Below are positions 53,012 through 60,611 of a stretch of DNA of 64,000 bases, one piece after another. This stretch comes from AC-32 sp963716865. Its GTDB lineage: Bacteria; Actinomycetota; Thermoleophilia; Gaiellales; Gaiellaceae. The stretch is taken from NCBI GenBank assembly GCA_963716865.1, contig CAVQUF010000002.1, positions 124,001 through 188,000 on the forward strand, in the 5' to 3' direction. The notes under the pieces were generated by a model that was not told the origin of the DNA, made no database searches, and saw only the letters and a program-made list of their open reading frames with translations. The position numbers and the translations under genes are program-made. Every line of letters starts with the position of its first letter. The stretch's first letter is position 1.

Positions 53012-54040
53012 GTGACGGAGCCGCTTCTCGTGCGCGCCGCGCGCCGTGCGCCGGTCGAGCGGACGCCAGTCTGGTTCATGCGCCAGGCCGGTCGTTCGCT
53101 GCCCGAGTACCGCGAGCTGCGCAAGCAGTACGGCCTCTTCGAGGTCTGCCGCCAGCCGGAGCTCTGCGCCGAGGTGACGCTCCAGCCCGTGCGCGCCCAC
53201 GGGGTCGACGCGGCGGTGATGTTCGCGGACATCATGCTCCCGGTCCTCGGGATGGGCATCGACGTCGACCTGGTCGAGAACGTCGGGCCCGTCGTGGCGG
53301 AACCCGTGCGGACGATGGCCGATGTTGAGCGCCTGCGCGTCCCGGAGCCCGCCGGGTCGGTTCCGTTCGTGCTCGAGGCCGTGCGGCTCGTGCGCGAGGC
53401 GCTGCGGGAGGATCAGGCGGTCGTCGGCTTCGCCGGCGGGCCGTTCACCGTCGCCGGGTACCTGATCGAGGGAAAACCCACGCGCGAGTTCAAGCTGACG
53501 AAGGCGTGCATGTACGGGGAGCCCGAGGTCTGGCACACGCTGATGGAAAAGCTCACGGAGACGTTCGCGCTCTACGTCGCCGCGTGCGTCTCGGCCGGAG
53601 CCGACCTGATCCAGCTCTTCGACTCGTGGGTCGGAGCGCTCTCGGTCGATGACTACCGCGAGTTCGCCGCGCCGTACTCGGAGCGCGTGCTCGCGGCCGT
53701 CGACGTGCCCACAATCCATTTCGCGACCGGCGACGCGCATCTGCTCGAAGAGCGCGCCGCCGCGGGCGGCGACGTGATCGGGGTCGACTGGCGCGTGCCG
53801 CTCGACGTCGCGTGGGAGCGCGTCGGCCACGACCGCGGCATCCAGGGAAACCTCGACGGCGCCGTCCTGCTCGGGCCGTGGGAGCGTGTCGAGGCCGGCG
53901 CCGAGGACGTGCTGCGGCGGGCCGGGGGCCGGCCGGGCCACATCTTCAACCTCGGCCACGGGGTCGTGCCCGAGACGGACCCCGCCGATCTCCGCCGCCT
54001 GACCGAGCTCGTGCACGAGCGCACCCTGGTGACCGTTTGA
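53012..54040 (+). CDS. hemE: Uroporphyrinogen decarboxylase
   Basis: 342 residues. TPVWFMRQAGRSLPEYR is the N-terminal signature with the substrate-binding Arg residues. MFADIMLPVLGMGIDVD, GFAGGPFTVAGYLIEG, IQLFDSWVGALS and GNLDGAVLLGPWE follow. It converts uroporphyrinogen III to coproporphyrinogen III in the cytoplasm. It is coupled to hemH through a TTGA overlap. hemG/hemY and hemQ are not in the window. Confidence 0.95.
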   Translation: MTEPLLVRAARRAPVERTPVWFMRQAGRSLPEYRELRKQYGLFEVCRQPELCAEVTLQPVRAHGVDAAVMFADIMLPVLGMGIDVDLVENVGPVVAEPVRTMADVERLRVPEPAGSVPFVLEAVRLVREALREDQAVVGFAGGPFTVAGYLIEGKPTREFKLTKACMYGEPEVWHTLMEKLTETFALYVAACVSAGADLIQLFDSWVGALSVDDYREFAAPYSERVLAAVDVPTIHFATGDAHLLEERAAAGGDVIGVDWRVPLDVAWERVGHDRGIQGNLDGAVLLGPWERVEAGAEDVLRRAGGRPGHIFNLGHGVVPETDPADLRRLTELVHERTLVTV

Positions 54041-54918
54041 ACACCGCCGTAGTGCTGATGGCGTACGGAAGCCCTTCGAGCCCGGAGGACGTGCGGCCCT
54101 ACCTCGAGGACGTGCGCGGCGGCCGGCCCGTCTCGGACGAGGCCGTGGAGGAGCTGGCAGAGCGCTACCGACGGATCGGCGGCCGCTCGCCGCTCGACGA
54201 GGTGACCGAGGCCCAGCGGGCAGCGCTGGAGTGCGAGCTCGGGCTGCCGGTCTTCGTCGGGATGAAGCACTGGCGGCCGCGGATCGCCGAGGCGGTCGAG
54301 ACCGCGCTGGCGGGCGGCGCGACCCAGATCGTCGGGCTCGTACTCGCGCCGCACTACTCGCGGCTCTCGGTCGGCCAGTACCGCGAGCGGCTCGAGGCGG
54401 CGGTCGCAGGGAGGGCCGAGCTCGTCCTCGTCGAGAGCTGGCACGACTGCCCGGGCTTCGTCGACCTGCTCGCCGACCGGGTTCGCGGCACCGACGCGTG
54501 GGTCGTTTTCACCGCGCACTCGCTTCCCGAACGGATTCTGGCCGAGGGCGACCCCTACCGCGGGCAGCTGCTCGAGACGTCACAGCTGGTGGCCGACCGC
54601 GCCGGGCTCGAGCGCTGGTCGTTCGCCTTCCAGAGCGCGAGCCAGACCGGAGAGCCGTGGCTCGGCCCGGACGTGCTCGAGGAGCTCGAGCGGTTGCGGG
54701 ACGCGGGTGTGCGGAAGGTGCTCGTCGCTCCGGTCGGGTTCGTCTCGGACCATCTCGAGATCCTCTGGGATCTGGACGTCGAGGCGCGGGACCACGCCGA
54801 CGAGCTCGGGCTGGAGCTGACGCGGATCGAGCTGCCGAACGACGACCCGGCGTTCGTGCGCGCGCTGGCCGGGCTCGTGGAGGAACGGCTCGCCGTTTCC
54901 GGAAGAAGCGCCCCGTGA
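54037..54918 (+). CDS. hemH: Ferrochelatase (probably coproporphyrin ferrochelatase)
   Basis: 293 residues. VVLMAYGSPSSPEDVRPYLEDVRGG starts the fold, LAPHYSRLSVGQY contains a metal-path His, FTAHSLPERI is the SAHSLP-like motif, and VAPVGFVSDHLEILWDLDVEA holds the catalytic Glu segment. In actinobacteria this enzyme usually inserts iron into coproporphyrin III. The start TTG 54037 overlaps the hemE stop (TTGA); ATG 54058 is possible but would remove the first strand. The 3' end overlaps a small unknown gene by GTGA. Confidence 0.92.
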   Translation: MNTAVVLMAYGSPSSPEDVRPYLEDVRGGRPVSDEAVEELAERYRRIGGRSPLDEVTEAQRAALECELGLPVFVGMKHWRPRIAEAVETALAGGATQIVGLVLAPHYSRLSVGQYRERLEAAVAGRAELVLVESWHDCPGFVDLLADRVRGTDAWVVFTAHSLPERILAEGDPYRGQLLETSQLVADRAGLERWSFAFQSASQTGEPWLGPDVLEELERLRDAGVRKVLVAPVGFVSDHLEILWDLDVEARDHADELGLELTRIELPNDDPAFVRALAGLVEERLAVSGRSAP

Positions 54919-55190
54919 GCTCCCGGAGCTGCCCAGACTGGCCGAAGTTGATGGAGATCGCGCCCAACCTCCAGTTCATGCACTACACGGTCGCCGAGGC
55001 GAAGGTGCCCTCCGAGGCTCTCGCCGAGCTGGTCGGCGTGCCGCTCCAGGCGGTGGCGATCTGCGCCGACCTCGACCACAACGTCTTCAACGCCGTGCAC
55101 ACGGATCCGCAGGTCGCGGAGGCCCTGCGCAACACGCACTGGTACGAGCTGCGCGAATGGGCGACCCGCGGCCCCGGCCAGGACACGTAG
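54915..55190 (+). CDS. Small protein of unknown function coupled to hemH
   Basis: 91 residues from GTG 54915, or 79 from ATG 54951. Family not recognised. LMEIAPNLQFMHYTVAEAKVPSEALAEL and VAICADLDHNVFNAVHTDPQVAEALR suggest a compact helical fold; His and Cys residues are present (HYT, CADLDHN). The coding character and the GTGA overlap with hemH support a real gene. It could be a heme-pathway accessory, but the sequence gives no direct proof. Confidence 0.6.
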   Translation: MSSRSCPDWPKLMEIAPNLQFMHYTVAEAKVPSEALAELVGVPLQAVAICADLDHNVFNAVHTDPQVAEALRNTHWYELREWATRGPGQDT

Positions 55191-55200
55191 GCTCCGAGGC
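55188..55200 (+). promoter_or_regulatory. TAGGCT -10-like box of the F420 genes, leaderless spacing
   Basis: TAGGCT at 55188-55193 lies 7 nt before ATG 55201 and begins with the TAG stop of the upstream gene. It repeats the hexamer found before hemE, suggesting that heme and F420 genes are separate transcription units with the same promoter style. Confidence 0.45.
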
Positions 55201-55761
55201 ATGTCGACGGTGGTTGTTCCCTTCCGGGGAGAGGACGCCAAGCGCCGCCTCGAGCCGCTTCCGCCCGACGCGCGCACTGCGCTCGCCCGGGCGATGCTCG
55301 ACGACGTCGTCGCGGCGTGCGAGGGGGCCGGCGGCTCCGTCGCGGTCGCCCGGAAGGGCGCCCAGGGCGAGGCGGTCGAGGCCGCTCTCCGCGGGGTCGA
55401 GTCCGGGCCGGTCCTGGTCGTCAACGCCGATCTGCCGTGCGCCCGTCCCCGCGACCTCTTGACCCTGCTCGGCGCGCTGCCCGAGGGCGGGGTCGCGCTC
55501 GTCGAGGCCGCCGACGGGACGACCAACGCCCTCGCGCTCGCCGCTCCGAGCCTGTTCGCGCCGCTCTACGGGGCGGGGAGCGCCGAACGGTTCCGGGCCC
55601 GCGCCGCTCGGCTAGGCGTTCCGTCGGCCACCGCGAAGATCCCGAACCTGGCCGACGACGCGGACACGCTCGCGGACCTCGAGCGCCTCGCGGACGAGGG
55701 CCGGCTCGGCGACCGGACCGCGGCCGCGCTCGAGCAGCTCCGGGCCGGTCTCACGCGGTGA
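55201..55761 (+). CDS. cofC: 2-phospho-L-lactate/phosphoenolpyruvate guanylyltransferase
   Basis: 186 residues of the CofC/FbiD family. STVVVPFRGEDAKRRL is the nucleotide loop, VLVVNADLPCARPRDLLTLL the metal-site strand, and ADGTTNALAL with YGAGSAERFRARA the C-terminal signatures. It makes the GDP- or GMP-activated three-carbon acid for coenzyme F420. It is slightly shorter than many members. It overlaps cofD by GTGA, starting a four-gene F420 unit. Confidence 0.9.
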   Translation: MSTVVVPFRGEDAKRRLEPLPPDARTALARAMLDDVVAACEGAGGSVAVARKGAQGEAVEAALRGVESGPVLVVNADLPCARPRDLLTLLGALPEGGVALVEAADGTTNALALAAPSLFAPLYGAGSAERFRARAARLGVPSATAKIPNLADDADTLADLERLADEGRLGDRTAAALEQLRAGLTR

Positions 55762-56669
55762 AGGTCGCGCTGCTGGCGGGCGGGCTCGGCGGCTCGCGCT
55801 TCGCGCGGGCGCTGACCGAGACGATCGATCCCCGTGACGTCACGGTCGTCGGCAACGTCGGGGACGACCTCGAGGTCTCCGGGCTCCACGTCTCGCCCGA
55901 TCTCGACACGATTCTCTACACGCTCGCCGGCGTGCTCGACGAGCAGAAGGGCTGGGGCCGGGCGGACGAGACGTGGAACGCCCGCGACGCGGCGGCCGAG
56001 GCGGGGGCCGAGACCTGGTTCCAGCTCGGGGACCGCGACCTCGGGCTGCACCTCGCCCGCACCGAGGCGCTCCGCCGCGGCGAGCGGCTCTCGGCCGTGA
56101 CCGCCCGGCTCGCCCGTGCCTTCGGCGTCGAGGCGGCGCTCGTGCCCGCGACCGACGACCGCCTCCGCACCTGGGTCTCGACGCCTGCAGGCGAGCTCTC
56201 GTTCCAGGAGTGGTTCGTCCGCAGGCAGCACGAAGACGAGGTGGACGGCGTCCGCTTCGAGGGCGCCGAGGAGGCGCGCGCCGCGCCAGGCGTGCTCGAT
56301 GCGCTCGACGCCGCCGACCTGATCGCGATCGCGCCGAGCAACCCGTTCGTGAGCATCGGCCCGATCCTCGCCGTCGAGGAGATTCGCCGCGCGCTCGAGG
56401 AGCGCCGCGCCCTAGCGGTCGCCGTCAGCCCGCTGATCGCCGGCCGCAGCGTCCGCGGCCCAGCCGACCGCATGCTCGCCCGGCTGAAGGGCGGAACCGG
56501 ACCCGCGCAAGTAACAGACTGTTACAAGGGGCTGATCGATGCGCTCGTGGTGGACGAGGCGGACGCGGAGGAGGACGCCGGCGTGCGGACGATCGTCGCG
56601 CGGACGCTGATGAGCGACGAGGACGCGCGGCGCCGCCTTGCCGAGGCCGTGCTCGGCGTCCCGGTATGA
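55758..56669 (+). CDS. cofD: 2-phospho-L-lactate/PEP transferase (F420-0 formation)
   Basis: 303 residues of the CofD/FbiA family. VALLAGGLGGSRFARAL, VVGNVGDDLEVSGLHVSPDLDTILYTLAG and WFQLGDRDLGLHLARTEALRRGE are diagnostic, as is IAIAPSNPFVSIGPILAV. It joins the activated phospho-acid to Fo, yielding F420-0 or dehydro-F420-0. GTG 55758 overlaps the cofC stop, and its own stop overlaps the ATG of npdG. Confidence 0.94.
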   Translation: MKVALLAGGLGGSRFARALTETIDPRDVTVVGNVGDDLEVSGLHVSPDLDTILYTLAGVLDEQKGWGRADETWNARDAAAEAGAETWFQLGDRDLGLHLARTEALRRGERLSAVTARLARAFGVEAALVPATDDRLRTWVSTPAGELSFQEWFVRRQHEDEVDGVRFEGAEEARAAPGVLDALDAADLIAIAPSNPFVSIGPILAVEEIRRALEERRALAVAVSPLIAGRSVRGPADRMLARLKGGTGPAQVTDCYKGLIDALVVDEADAEEDAGVRTIVARTLMSDEDARRRLAEAVLGVPV

Positions 56670-57283
56670 GGGTCGCGATCGTCGGCGGCACCGGGCCGTT
56701 CGGGCGCGGGCTCGCGGCGCGGCTCCACGCGGCGGGCGACGCGGTCACGATCGGCTCGCGCGACGCCGCGAAGGCGAAGGCGCTCGCGGGCGAGCTCGGC
56801 GTCGAGGGAGAGGCCAACGCCGACGCCGTCGCGAACGCCGAGCTCGCGGTCCTGGCCGTGAACGCGGACGCCGCGGTCGAGACGGCCCGCTCGCTGGCGG
56901 GCGCGCTCGGCTCGACGCCGTTGCTCTCGGTCGCCAGCGAGCTCGGCTTCGACGAGGATGGCGCGCGCCCGGGCGCCGAGGGGTCGTCGCTCGCAGAGCG
57001 GGTCGCCGCGGTCGTCGACGGCCCGGTCGCGGCCGGGCTCCACTCGGTGGCCGCGCGCAACCTTGGCGAGGAGGCGCCGGACGAGGACGCGCTCGTCTGC
57101 GGCGACGACCCGGCCGCGAAGGAGCTCGCGCTCGAGCTTGCGTCACACGTCGTCGCGGGCCGGGCGCTGGACGCGGGGCCGCTCGCCGCCGCCCGCGCTC
57201 TCGAGGGCCTGACCGCGGTGATCGTGAACCTGAACCGCGGCTACAAGGCCCATGCGGGCTTTCGCGTCACCGGCCTACCGTGA
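56666..57283 (+). CDS. npdG: NADPH-dependent F420 reductase (F420H2:NADP+ oxidoreductase)
   Basis: 205 residues. VAIVGGTGPFGRGLAARLHAAGDAVTIGSRDAAKA is the N-terminal NADP-binding fold with the Gly-x-Gly pattern and SRD that selects NADP. The C-terminal part (ARALEGLTAVIVNLNRGYKAHAG) matches Fno/NpdG F420-binding helices. It exchanges hydride between NADPH and F420. It sits between cofD and cofE with 4-nt overlaps on both sides, so synthesis and reduction of the cofactor are coordinated. Confidence 0.9.
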   Translation: MRVAIVGGTGPFGRGLAARLHAAGDAVTIGSRDAAKAKALAGELGVEGEANADAVANAELAVLAVNADAAVETARSLAGALGSTPLLSVASELGFDEDGARPGAEGSSLAERVAAVVDGPVAAGLHSVAARNLGEEAPDEDALVCGDDPAAKELALELASHVVAGRALDAGPLAAARALEGLTAVIVNLNRGYKAHAGFRVTGLP

Positions 57284-58002
57284 TCGAGATCCGCCCCGTC
57301 GAGGGGCTGCCCGAGATCCGCGAAGGGGACGAGCTGGCCGGCCTGATCGCCGAGCGCGCCGAGCTCCGCGACCAGGACGTTCTCGTCGTCGCGCAGAAGG
57401 TCGTCTCGAAGGCCGAGGGCCGCGTCGTGCGGCTGGCCGATGTCCAGCCGACGGACGAGGCACGGCGCCTCGCGGCCGACGAGGACCCGCGCCGAGTGGA
57501 GGTGATCCTGCGCGAGTCCGCCCGGCTCGTCCGCACGCGTCCGCCGCTCGTGATCGCCGAGACCCGCCACGGCTTCGTCTGCGCGTCCGCGGGTGTCGAC
57601 TCCTCGAACGCGCCCGAGGCCGGCACCGTCGTGCTCCTGCCCGAGGACCCGGACGCGTCGGCTGCCGGCCTGCGCGACCGTCTGCGCGAGCTGACCGGGG
57701 CCGAGGTCGGCGTGATCGTCAGCGACTCATTCGGCCGCGCCTGGCGCCAGGGGACGACCGACGTCGCGATCGGTCTCGCCGGCGTCCGGCCGCTCCTCGA
57801 CCTCACGGGCGAGCGCGACCCGGTCGGCTACGAGCTGCACGCGACCGTGATCGCGCTCGCCGACGAGCTGGCCGGCGCGGCCCAGCTCGTGCTGGGCAAG
57901 ACCGACGGCATCCCCGCGGCGGTGATCCGCGGCGCGGACGCACGGGGCGAGGGAAGCGCGCGCGACCTCGTCATGCCGCCCGAGCGCGACCTCTTCCGCT
58001 AG
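57280..58002 (+). CDS. cofE: F420-0:gamma-glutamyl ligase, stand-alone
   Basis: 240 residues. VEGLPEIREGDELAGLI, VVAQKVVSKAEGRVV, TRHGFVCASAGVDSSNA and VIVSDSFGRAWRQGTTDVAIG are the CofE hallmarks, covering GTP and metal binding. It adds gamma-linked glutamates to F420-0. In mycobacteria this domain is fused to an FMN nitroreductase-like domain (FbiB) that reduces dehydro-F420-0. That domain is absent here, and the protein ends at the usual CofE length. A CCCGAA/TTCGGG hairpin follows the stop. Confidence 0.93.
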   Translation: MIEIRPVEGLPEIREGDELAGLIAERAELRDQDVLVVAQKVVSKAEGRVVRLADVQPTDEARRLAADEDPRRVEVILRESARLVRTRPPLVIAETRHGFVCASAGVDSSNAPEAGTVVLLPEDPDASAAGLRDRLRELTGAEVGVIVSDSFGRAWRQGTTDVAIGLAGVRPLLDLTGERDPVGYELHATVIALADELAGAAQLVLGKTDGIPAAVIRGADARGEGSARDLVMPPERDLFR

Positions 58003-58022
58003 CCCGAACTGGACGTTTCGGG
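58003..58022 (+). terminator. Weak hairpin after the F420 operon
   Basis: CCCGAA (58003-58008) and TTCGGG (58017-58022) form a 6-bp stem with an 8-nt loop immediately after the cofE stop. No T-run follows. It may be a weak or Rho-assisted terminator. Confidence 0.35.
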
Positions 58023-58068
58023 GGTTCCAGGCCGGACGGCCGGTCGTCAGACTGAGCGGGGAGGGGAG

Positions 58069-58374
58069 ATGTCGAAGGACACGTTCCTGCTCGCGTTCGT
58101 GCTAGCCGCCGCCGTTCTCGCGGGGTGGGTCGCCTTCAGGCTGCCCGCCTTCGGCCCGCACACGCTCCGCGGAGGCTGGCTGCACCTGGCCGTGGCGCTC
58201 GTCTCCGGCGCTCTGCTCACGCCGCTGATGAACCTCGTCCCGGGCCAGCCCGCGGTCGTTCCGGTGATCGCGGCCCTGATCGGCGTCGCCCTGCCCGTGG
58301 TGACGTACATGTTCCTCGCGGGGATCTGGCTCGTCAGGCTCGCCGTCGAGCAGACACTTGCACCTCGCGGCTAG
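58069..58374 (+). CDS. Small membrane protein, three predicted helices
   Basis: 101 residues, family not recognised. Three hydrophobic segments span about residues 7-24, 37-57 and 64-91 (FLLAFVLAAAVLAGWVAF, LHLAVALVSGALLTPLMNLV, VVPVIAALIGVALPVVTYMFLAGIWLVRLAV). A good GGGAGGGGAG box precedes the ATG, which supports translation. It overlaps the convergent ureohydrolase gene by 4 bp. Confidence 0.65.
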   Translation: MSKDTFLLAFVLAAAVLAGWVAFRLPAFGPHTLRGGWLHLAVALVSGALLTPLMNLVPGQPAVVPVIAALIGVALPVVTYMFLAGIWLVRLAVEQTLAPRG

Positions 58375-59327
58375 CGGCGCAGCGCGATTCCGGTCAGGAT
58401 CTCGCGGACGATGCGGTCGGCGACGAGCGCCGTGATGTCGGCCGAGCCGTGGGCGAGCGGAATCACCTCGACGACGTCGGCGCCAACGATCTCGAGCCCT
58501 GCCGCGATCATGCGGCAAGCCCAGAGCAGGTCGCCGCTCTCCATCCCGCCTGGCTCGGGCGTCCCGGTGCCGGGCGCGAAAGCCGGGTCGAGCACGTCCA
58601 CGTCCACGCTCAGGAAGACGGGTCCCGCGCCGACGATGCCGATCGCGTCGCCGACGACCTTTTCGATCCCGAGCCGCCTGACGTCGTGCATGAAGAGGCT
58701 CGTGATCCCGCGCTCGGCCTGCCACGAGAACTCCTCCTCGCCGGGCCAGTAGCCGCGCAGCCCGATCTGGACGTAGCGGCGCGGGTCGACGACGCCGGCC
58801 TCGACGAGCCGGTACATCGGCGTCCCGTGCGAGACCTCGAGTCCGAAGACCTCGGTTCCCGTGTCGGTGTGGGTGTCGAAGTGGACGAGGCCGATGGGGG
58901 CGCGGCCGGCGGCGCAGGCGCGGACGTCCGGCTCGGCGATCGAGTGGTCGCCGCCGAGCACGATCGGGACCGCGCCGGCTGCGACGACCTCGCCGACCGT
59001 GCGCTCGATCGCCTCGTGCGAGCGGGCGGGATCGGCCGGCAGGACAGGCGCGTCGCCGTAGTCGACCATCCGGAGAACGGCCGTCGCATCGACTTTCGCC
59101 TCGAGGTGCGGGCCGGGCGGGCAGCTCGCCGCGCGGATCGCCCGCGGCCCGAACCGCGCTCCAGGCCGGTCGGAGACGAGATCGTCCATCGGCGCCCCCA
59201 CGATCGCGACGTCCACGCCGTCGAGCTCGGCCGGATCCTGCGTGTACGGGAGCGACCCGTACGTGAGCAGGCCCGCGTAGTCGGGCTTGTCGTCGAGGGG
59301 TCGCCAGCGCTGGATTGGGTCGATCAC
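58371..59327 (-). CDS. Ureohydrolase (agmatinase/guanidinobutyrase family)
   Basis: 318 residues of the arginase fold. PIVLGGDHS, GLVHFDTHTDTG and FLSVDVDVLDPAFAPGTGTPEPGG hold the two-Mn ligands. The N-terminus YTQDPAELDGVDVAIVGAPMDD and RFGPRAIRAAS are typical of agmatinase-type rather than arginase-type enzymes. It hydrolyses a guanidino compound (agmatine, guanidinobutyrate or guanidine) to urea and an amine. The substrate cannot be fixed, so no gene symbol is given. No polyamine genes adjoin. Confidence 0.85.
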   Translation of the reverse strand: MIDPIQRWRPLDDKPDYAGLLTYGSLPYTQDPAELDGVDVAIVGAPMDDLVSDRPGARFGPRAIRAASCPPGPHLEAKVDATAVLRMVDYGDAPVLPADPARSHEAIERTVGEVVAAGAVPIVLGGDHSIAEPDVRACAAGRAPIGLVHFDTHTDTGTEVFGLEVSHGTPMYRLVEAGVVDPRRYVQIGLRGYWPGEEEFSWQAERGITSLFMHDVRRLGIEKVVGDAIGIVGAGPVFLSVDVDVLDPAFAPGTGTPEPGGMESGDLLWACRMIAAGLEIVGADVVEVIPLAHGSADITALVADRIVREILTGIALRR

Positions 59328-59388
59328 CGTGCGATTGTCGCCTGCGGCCGCGGTTCCCGCACGAACACGCGGACGGCGTCGTTCCCAA

Positions 59389-60267
59389 TCAGCGCCGGGT
59401 GTGGGATGCCATGAGCCGATCGGCCTCGCTGATCGGGTCGCCTGCTAGTAGCGTGGCCCCGGTCCGTTCGGCCAGCTCGACCGTCGCTCCCGCGCCTCCG
59501 AGAGAGACCGGAACCGCGCTAGCGAGCGACACTAGCTCCTCGAGGTCGTCGTCGAGGCGCGTGGGGTCGGCCAGCGCGAGCACGACCAGGTCGGGCTCCA
59601 GCGCGCGCGCATGGTCCTCGACCGTCGAGAGCGGCGTGTCCTGCCCGAGGTAGGTGATGCGCCAGCCGCGGCTGCGCAGGGCGAGGCCGAACGCGAGCAA
59701 GCCGAGGTCGTGAAACTCCCCCGGGGGACAGGCAAGCAACGCGTGCGGCCCGAGCCCCGTCCCCCAACCGCGGGCGAGTCCGAGCAGCCGACCGCGAATG
59801 ATGTTGCTCGCGAAGTGCTCCTGGGCGATGGTCGTCTCGCCGCGGGCCCAGCTCTCGCCAAGCTCGTGGAGGTACGGAAGAACGACGTCGGCGAGCACGG
59901 TGTCGAGCGTGAGGGCGCCGAGCACGCGGTCGAACGCCGAGTGGGCGCGCGCCTCCGCGAAGCCCGCCAGGGCCTCGGTGAGCTCTTGCCTGGCCTGCTC
60001 GACCGCGCCACTCGGGACTGCGCCAGCAGTCTCCGTTTCGTGTGCGAGGGCGCGCCGGGCGGCCTCCGCCGCCGCGAGCCCCTCGCCCAGGTGAGCCTGC
60101 ATCGTGCGGACGCGCTCGACGTCATCGTCCGAGTAGAGACGGAAGCCTCCGTCCGACCGGGCCGGCTCGAGCAAGCCGTAGCGCCTCTCCCAGGCCCGGA
60201 GTAGCTCGACGCTGACGCCGCTCCGGCGGCTCAGCTCACCGATTCGCAGGTATCCCTCGCCACGCAT
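59389..60267 (-). CDS. CarH-like MerR regulator with B12-binding domain
   Basis: 292 residues from ATG 60267. A MerR winged helix (LRIGELSRRSGVSVELLRAWERRYGLL, residues 7-33) is followed by a helical bundle and a Rossmann cobalamin domain. Trp140 and Glu150-His151 form the W-x9-EH motif of CarH photoreceptors. GEFHDLG (183-189) is the E/D-x-H-xx-G loop, with His186 as lower B12 ligand. In known CarH, adenosylcobalamin makes a DNA-binding tetramer that light destroys. The residue after Trp140 is Ala, where Thermus CarH has a His that caps cobalt after light. The divergent interval holds tandem 11-bp repeats of the CarH operator type. Confidence 0.87.
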   Translation of the reverse strand: MRGEGYLRIGELSRRSGVSVELLRAWERRYGLLEPARSDGGFRLYSDDDVERVRTMQAHLGEGLAAAEAARRALAHETETAGAVPSGAVEQARQELTEALAGFAEARAHSAFDRVLGALTLDTVLADVVLPYLHELGESWARGETTIAQEHFASNIIRGRLLGLARGWGTGLGPHALLACPPGEFHDLGLLAFGLALRSRGWRITYLGQDTPLSTVEDHARALEPDLVVLALADPTRLDDDLEELVSLASAVPVSLGGAGATVELAERTGATLLAGDPISEADRLMASHTRR

Positions 60268-60275
60268 GACGGCAA

Positions 60276-60341
60276 GTGTACAGACACTGAACATTAACTT
60301 GACAATACCGATACAGACCCGGTACAGTCTCGACGCAATCT
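60276..60341. promoter_or_regulatory. Six tandem 11-bp direct repeats, candidate CarH operator
   Basis: Six contiguous 11-bp units start at 60276, 60287, 60298, 60309, 60320 and 60331. Each has ACA at positions 5-7 (GCA in the sixth). Units 1-3 fit nTnnACAnnnn, the pattern reported for CarH-type operators, and units 4-6 have G in place of T. A seventh, more degenerate unit may follow. The register is exact with no gaps. It spans the whole interval between the regulator and the DUF378 operon. Confidence 0.8.
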
Positions 60342-60353
60342 CGACAGAGGAGG
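60299..60353 (+). promoter_or_regulatory. Promoter and RBS of the DUF378-fasciclin operon
   Basis: TTGACA (60299-60304) is a perfect -35 lying inside repeat 3. TACAGT (60323-60328) is a good -10 after 18 bp and lies in repeat 5. GAGGAGG (60347-60353) is the ribosome site for ATG 60360. A repressor bound to the repeats would cover both promoter boxes. On the minus strand, TTGTCA (60305-60300) and TACACT 7 nt before ATG 60267 could serve the regulator gene. Confidence 0.7.
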
Positions 60354-60359
60354 AACAGC

Positions 60360-60611
60360 ATGAAGCGCACCATCGATCTACTCGCAGCCGTCCTGGTGAT
60401 CGTCGGCGCCCTCAACTGGGGGCTCGTGGCGATCGCCGACTTCGACCTCGTCGCGTGGGTCTTCGGCCTCACCTTCGGCGAGACGAACGCGGCGAGCCGA
60501 ATCGTCTACGGCCTCGTCGGCCTCGCCGGCGTGTACGAGGCGCTGCGCCTTCCGGCGCTCGTCCGCACCCATGGCGACAAGCCCTCGGCCTCGATGGCGA
60601 GCCATGCCTGA
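60360..60611 (+). CDS. DUF378 small membrane protein
   Basis: 83 residues. The family pattern DLLAAVLVIVGALNWGLVAIADFDLVAW is clear at the N-terminus, followed by RIVYGLVGLAGVYEALRL, giving two membrane helices. Function unknown. It is the first gene behind the CarH-type operator and has a strong GAGGAGG box. It overlaps the next gene by 8 nt. The placement makes it the primary target of the B12/light regulator. Confidence 0.85.
   Translation: MKRTIDLLAAVLVIVGALNWGLVAIADFDLVAWVFGLTFGETNAASRIVYGLVGLAGVYEALRLPALVRTHGDKPSASMASHA

Noticed and set aside
58030..58060. GGTCGTCAGAC resembling the conserved block of the structured repeat
   Set aside because: Only a partial match, and neither of the two hairpins follows, so it is not counted as a third copy.
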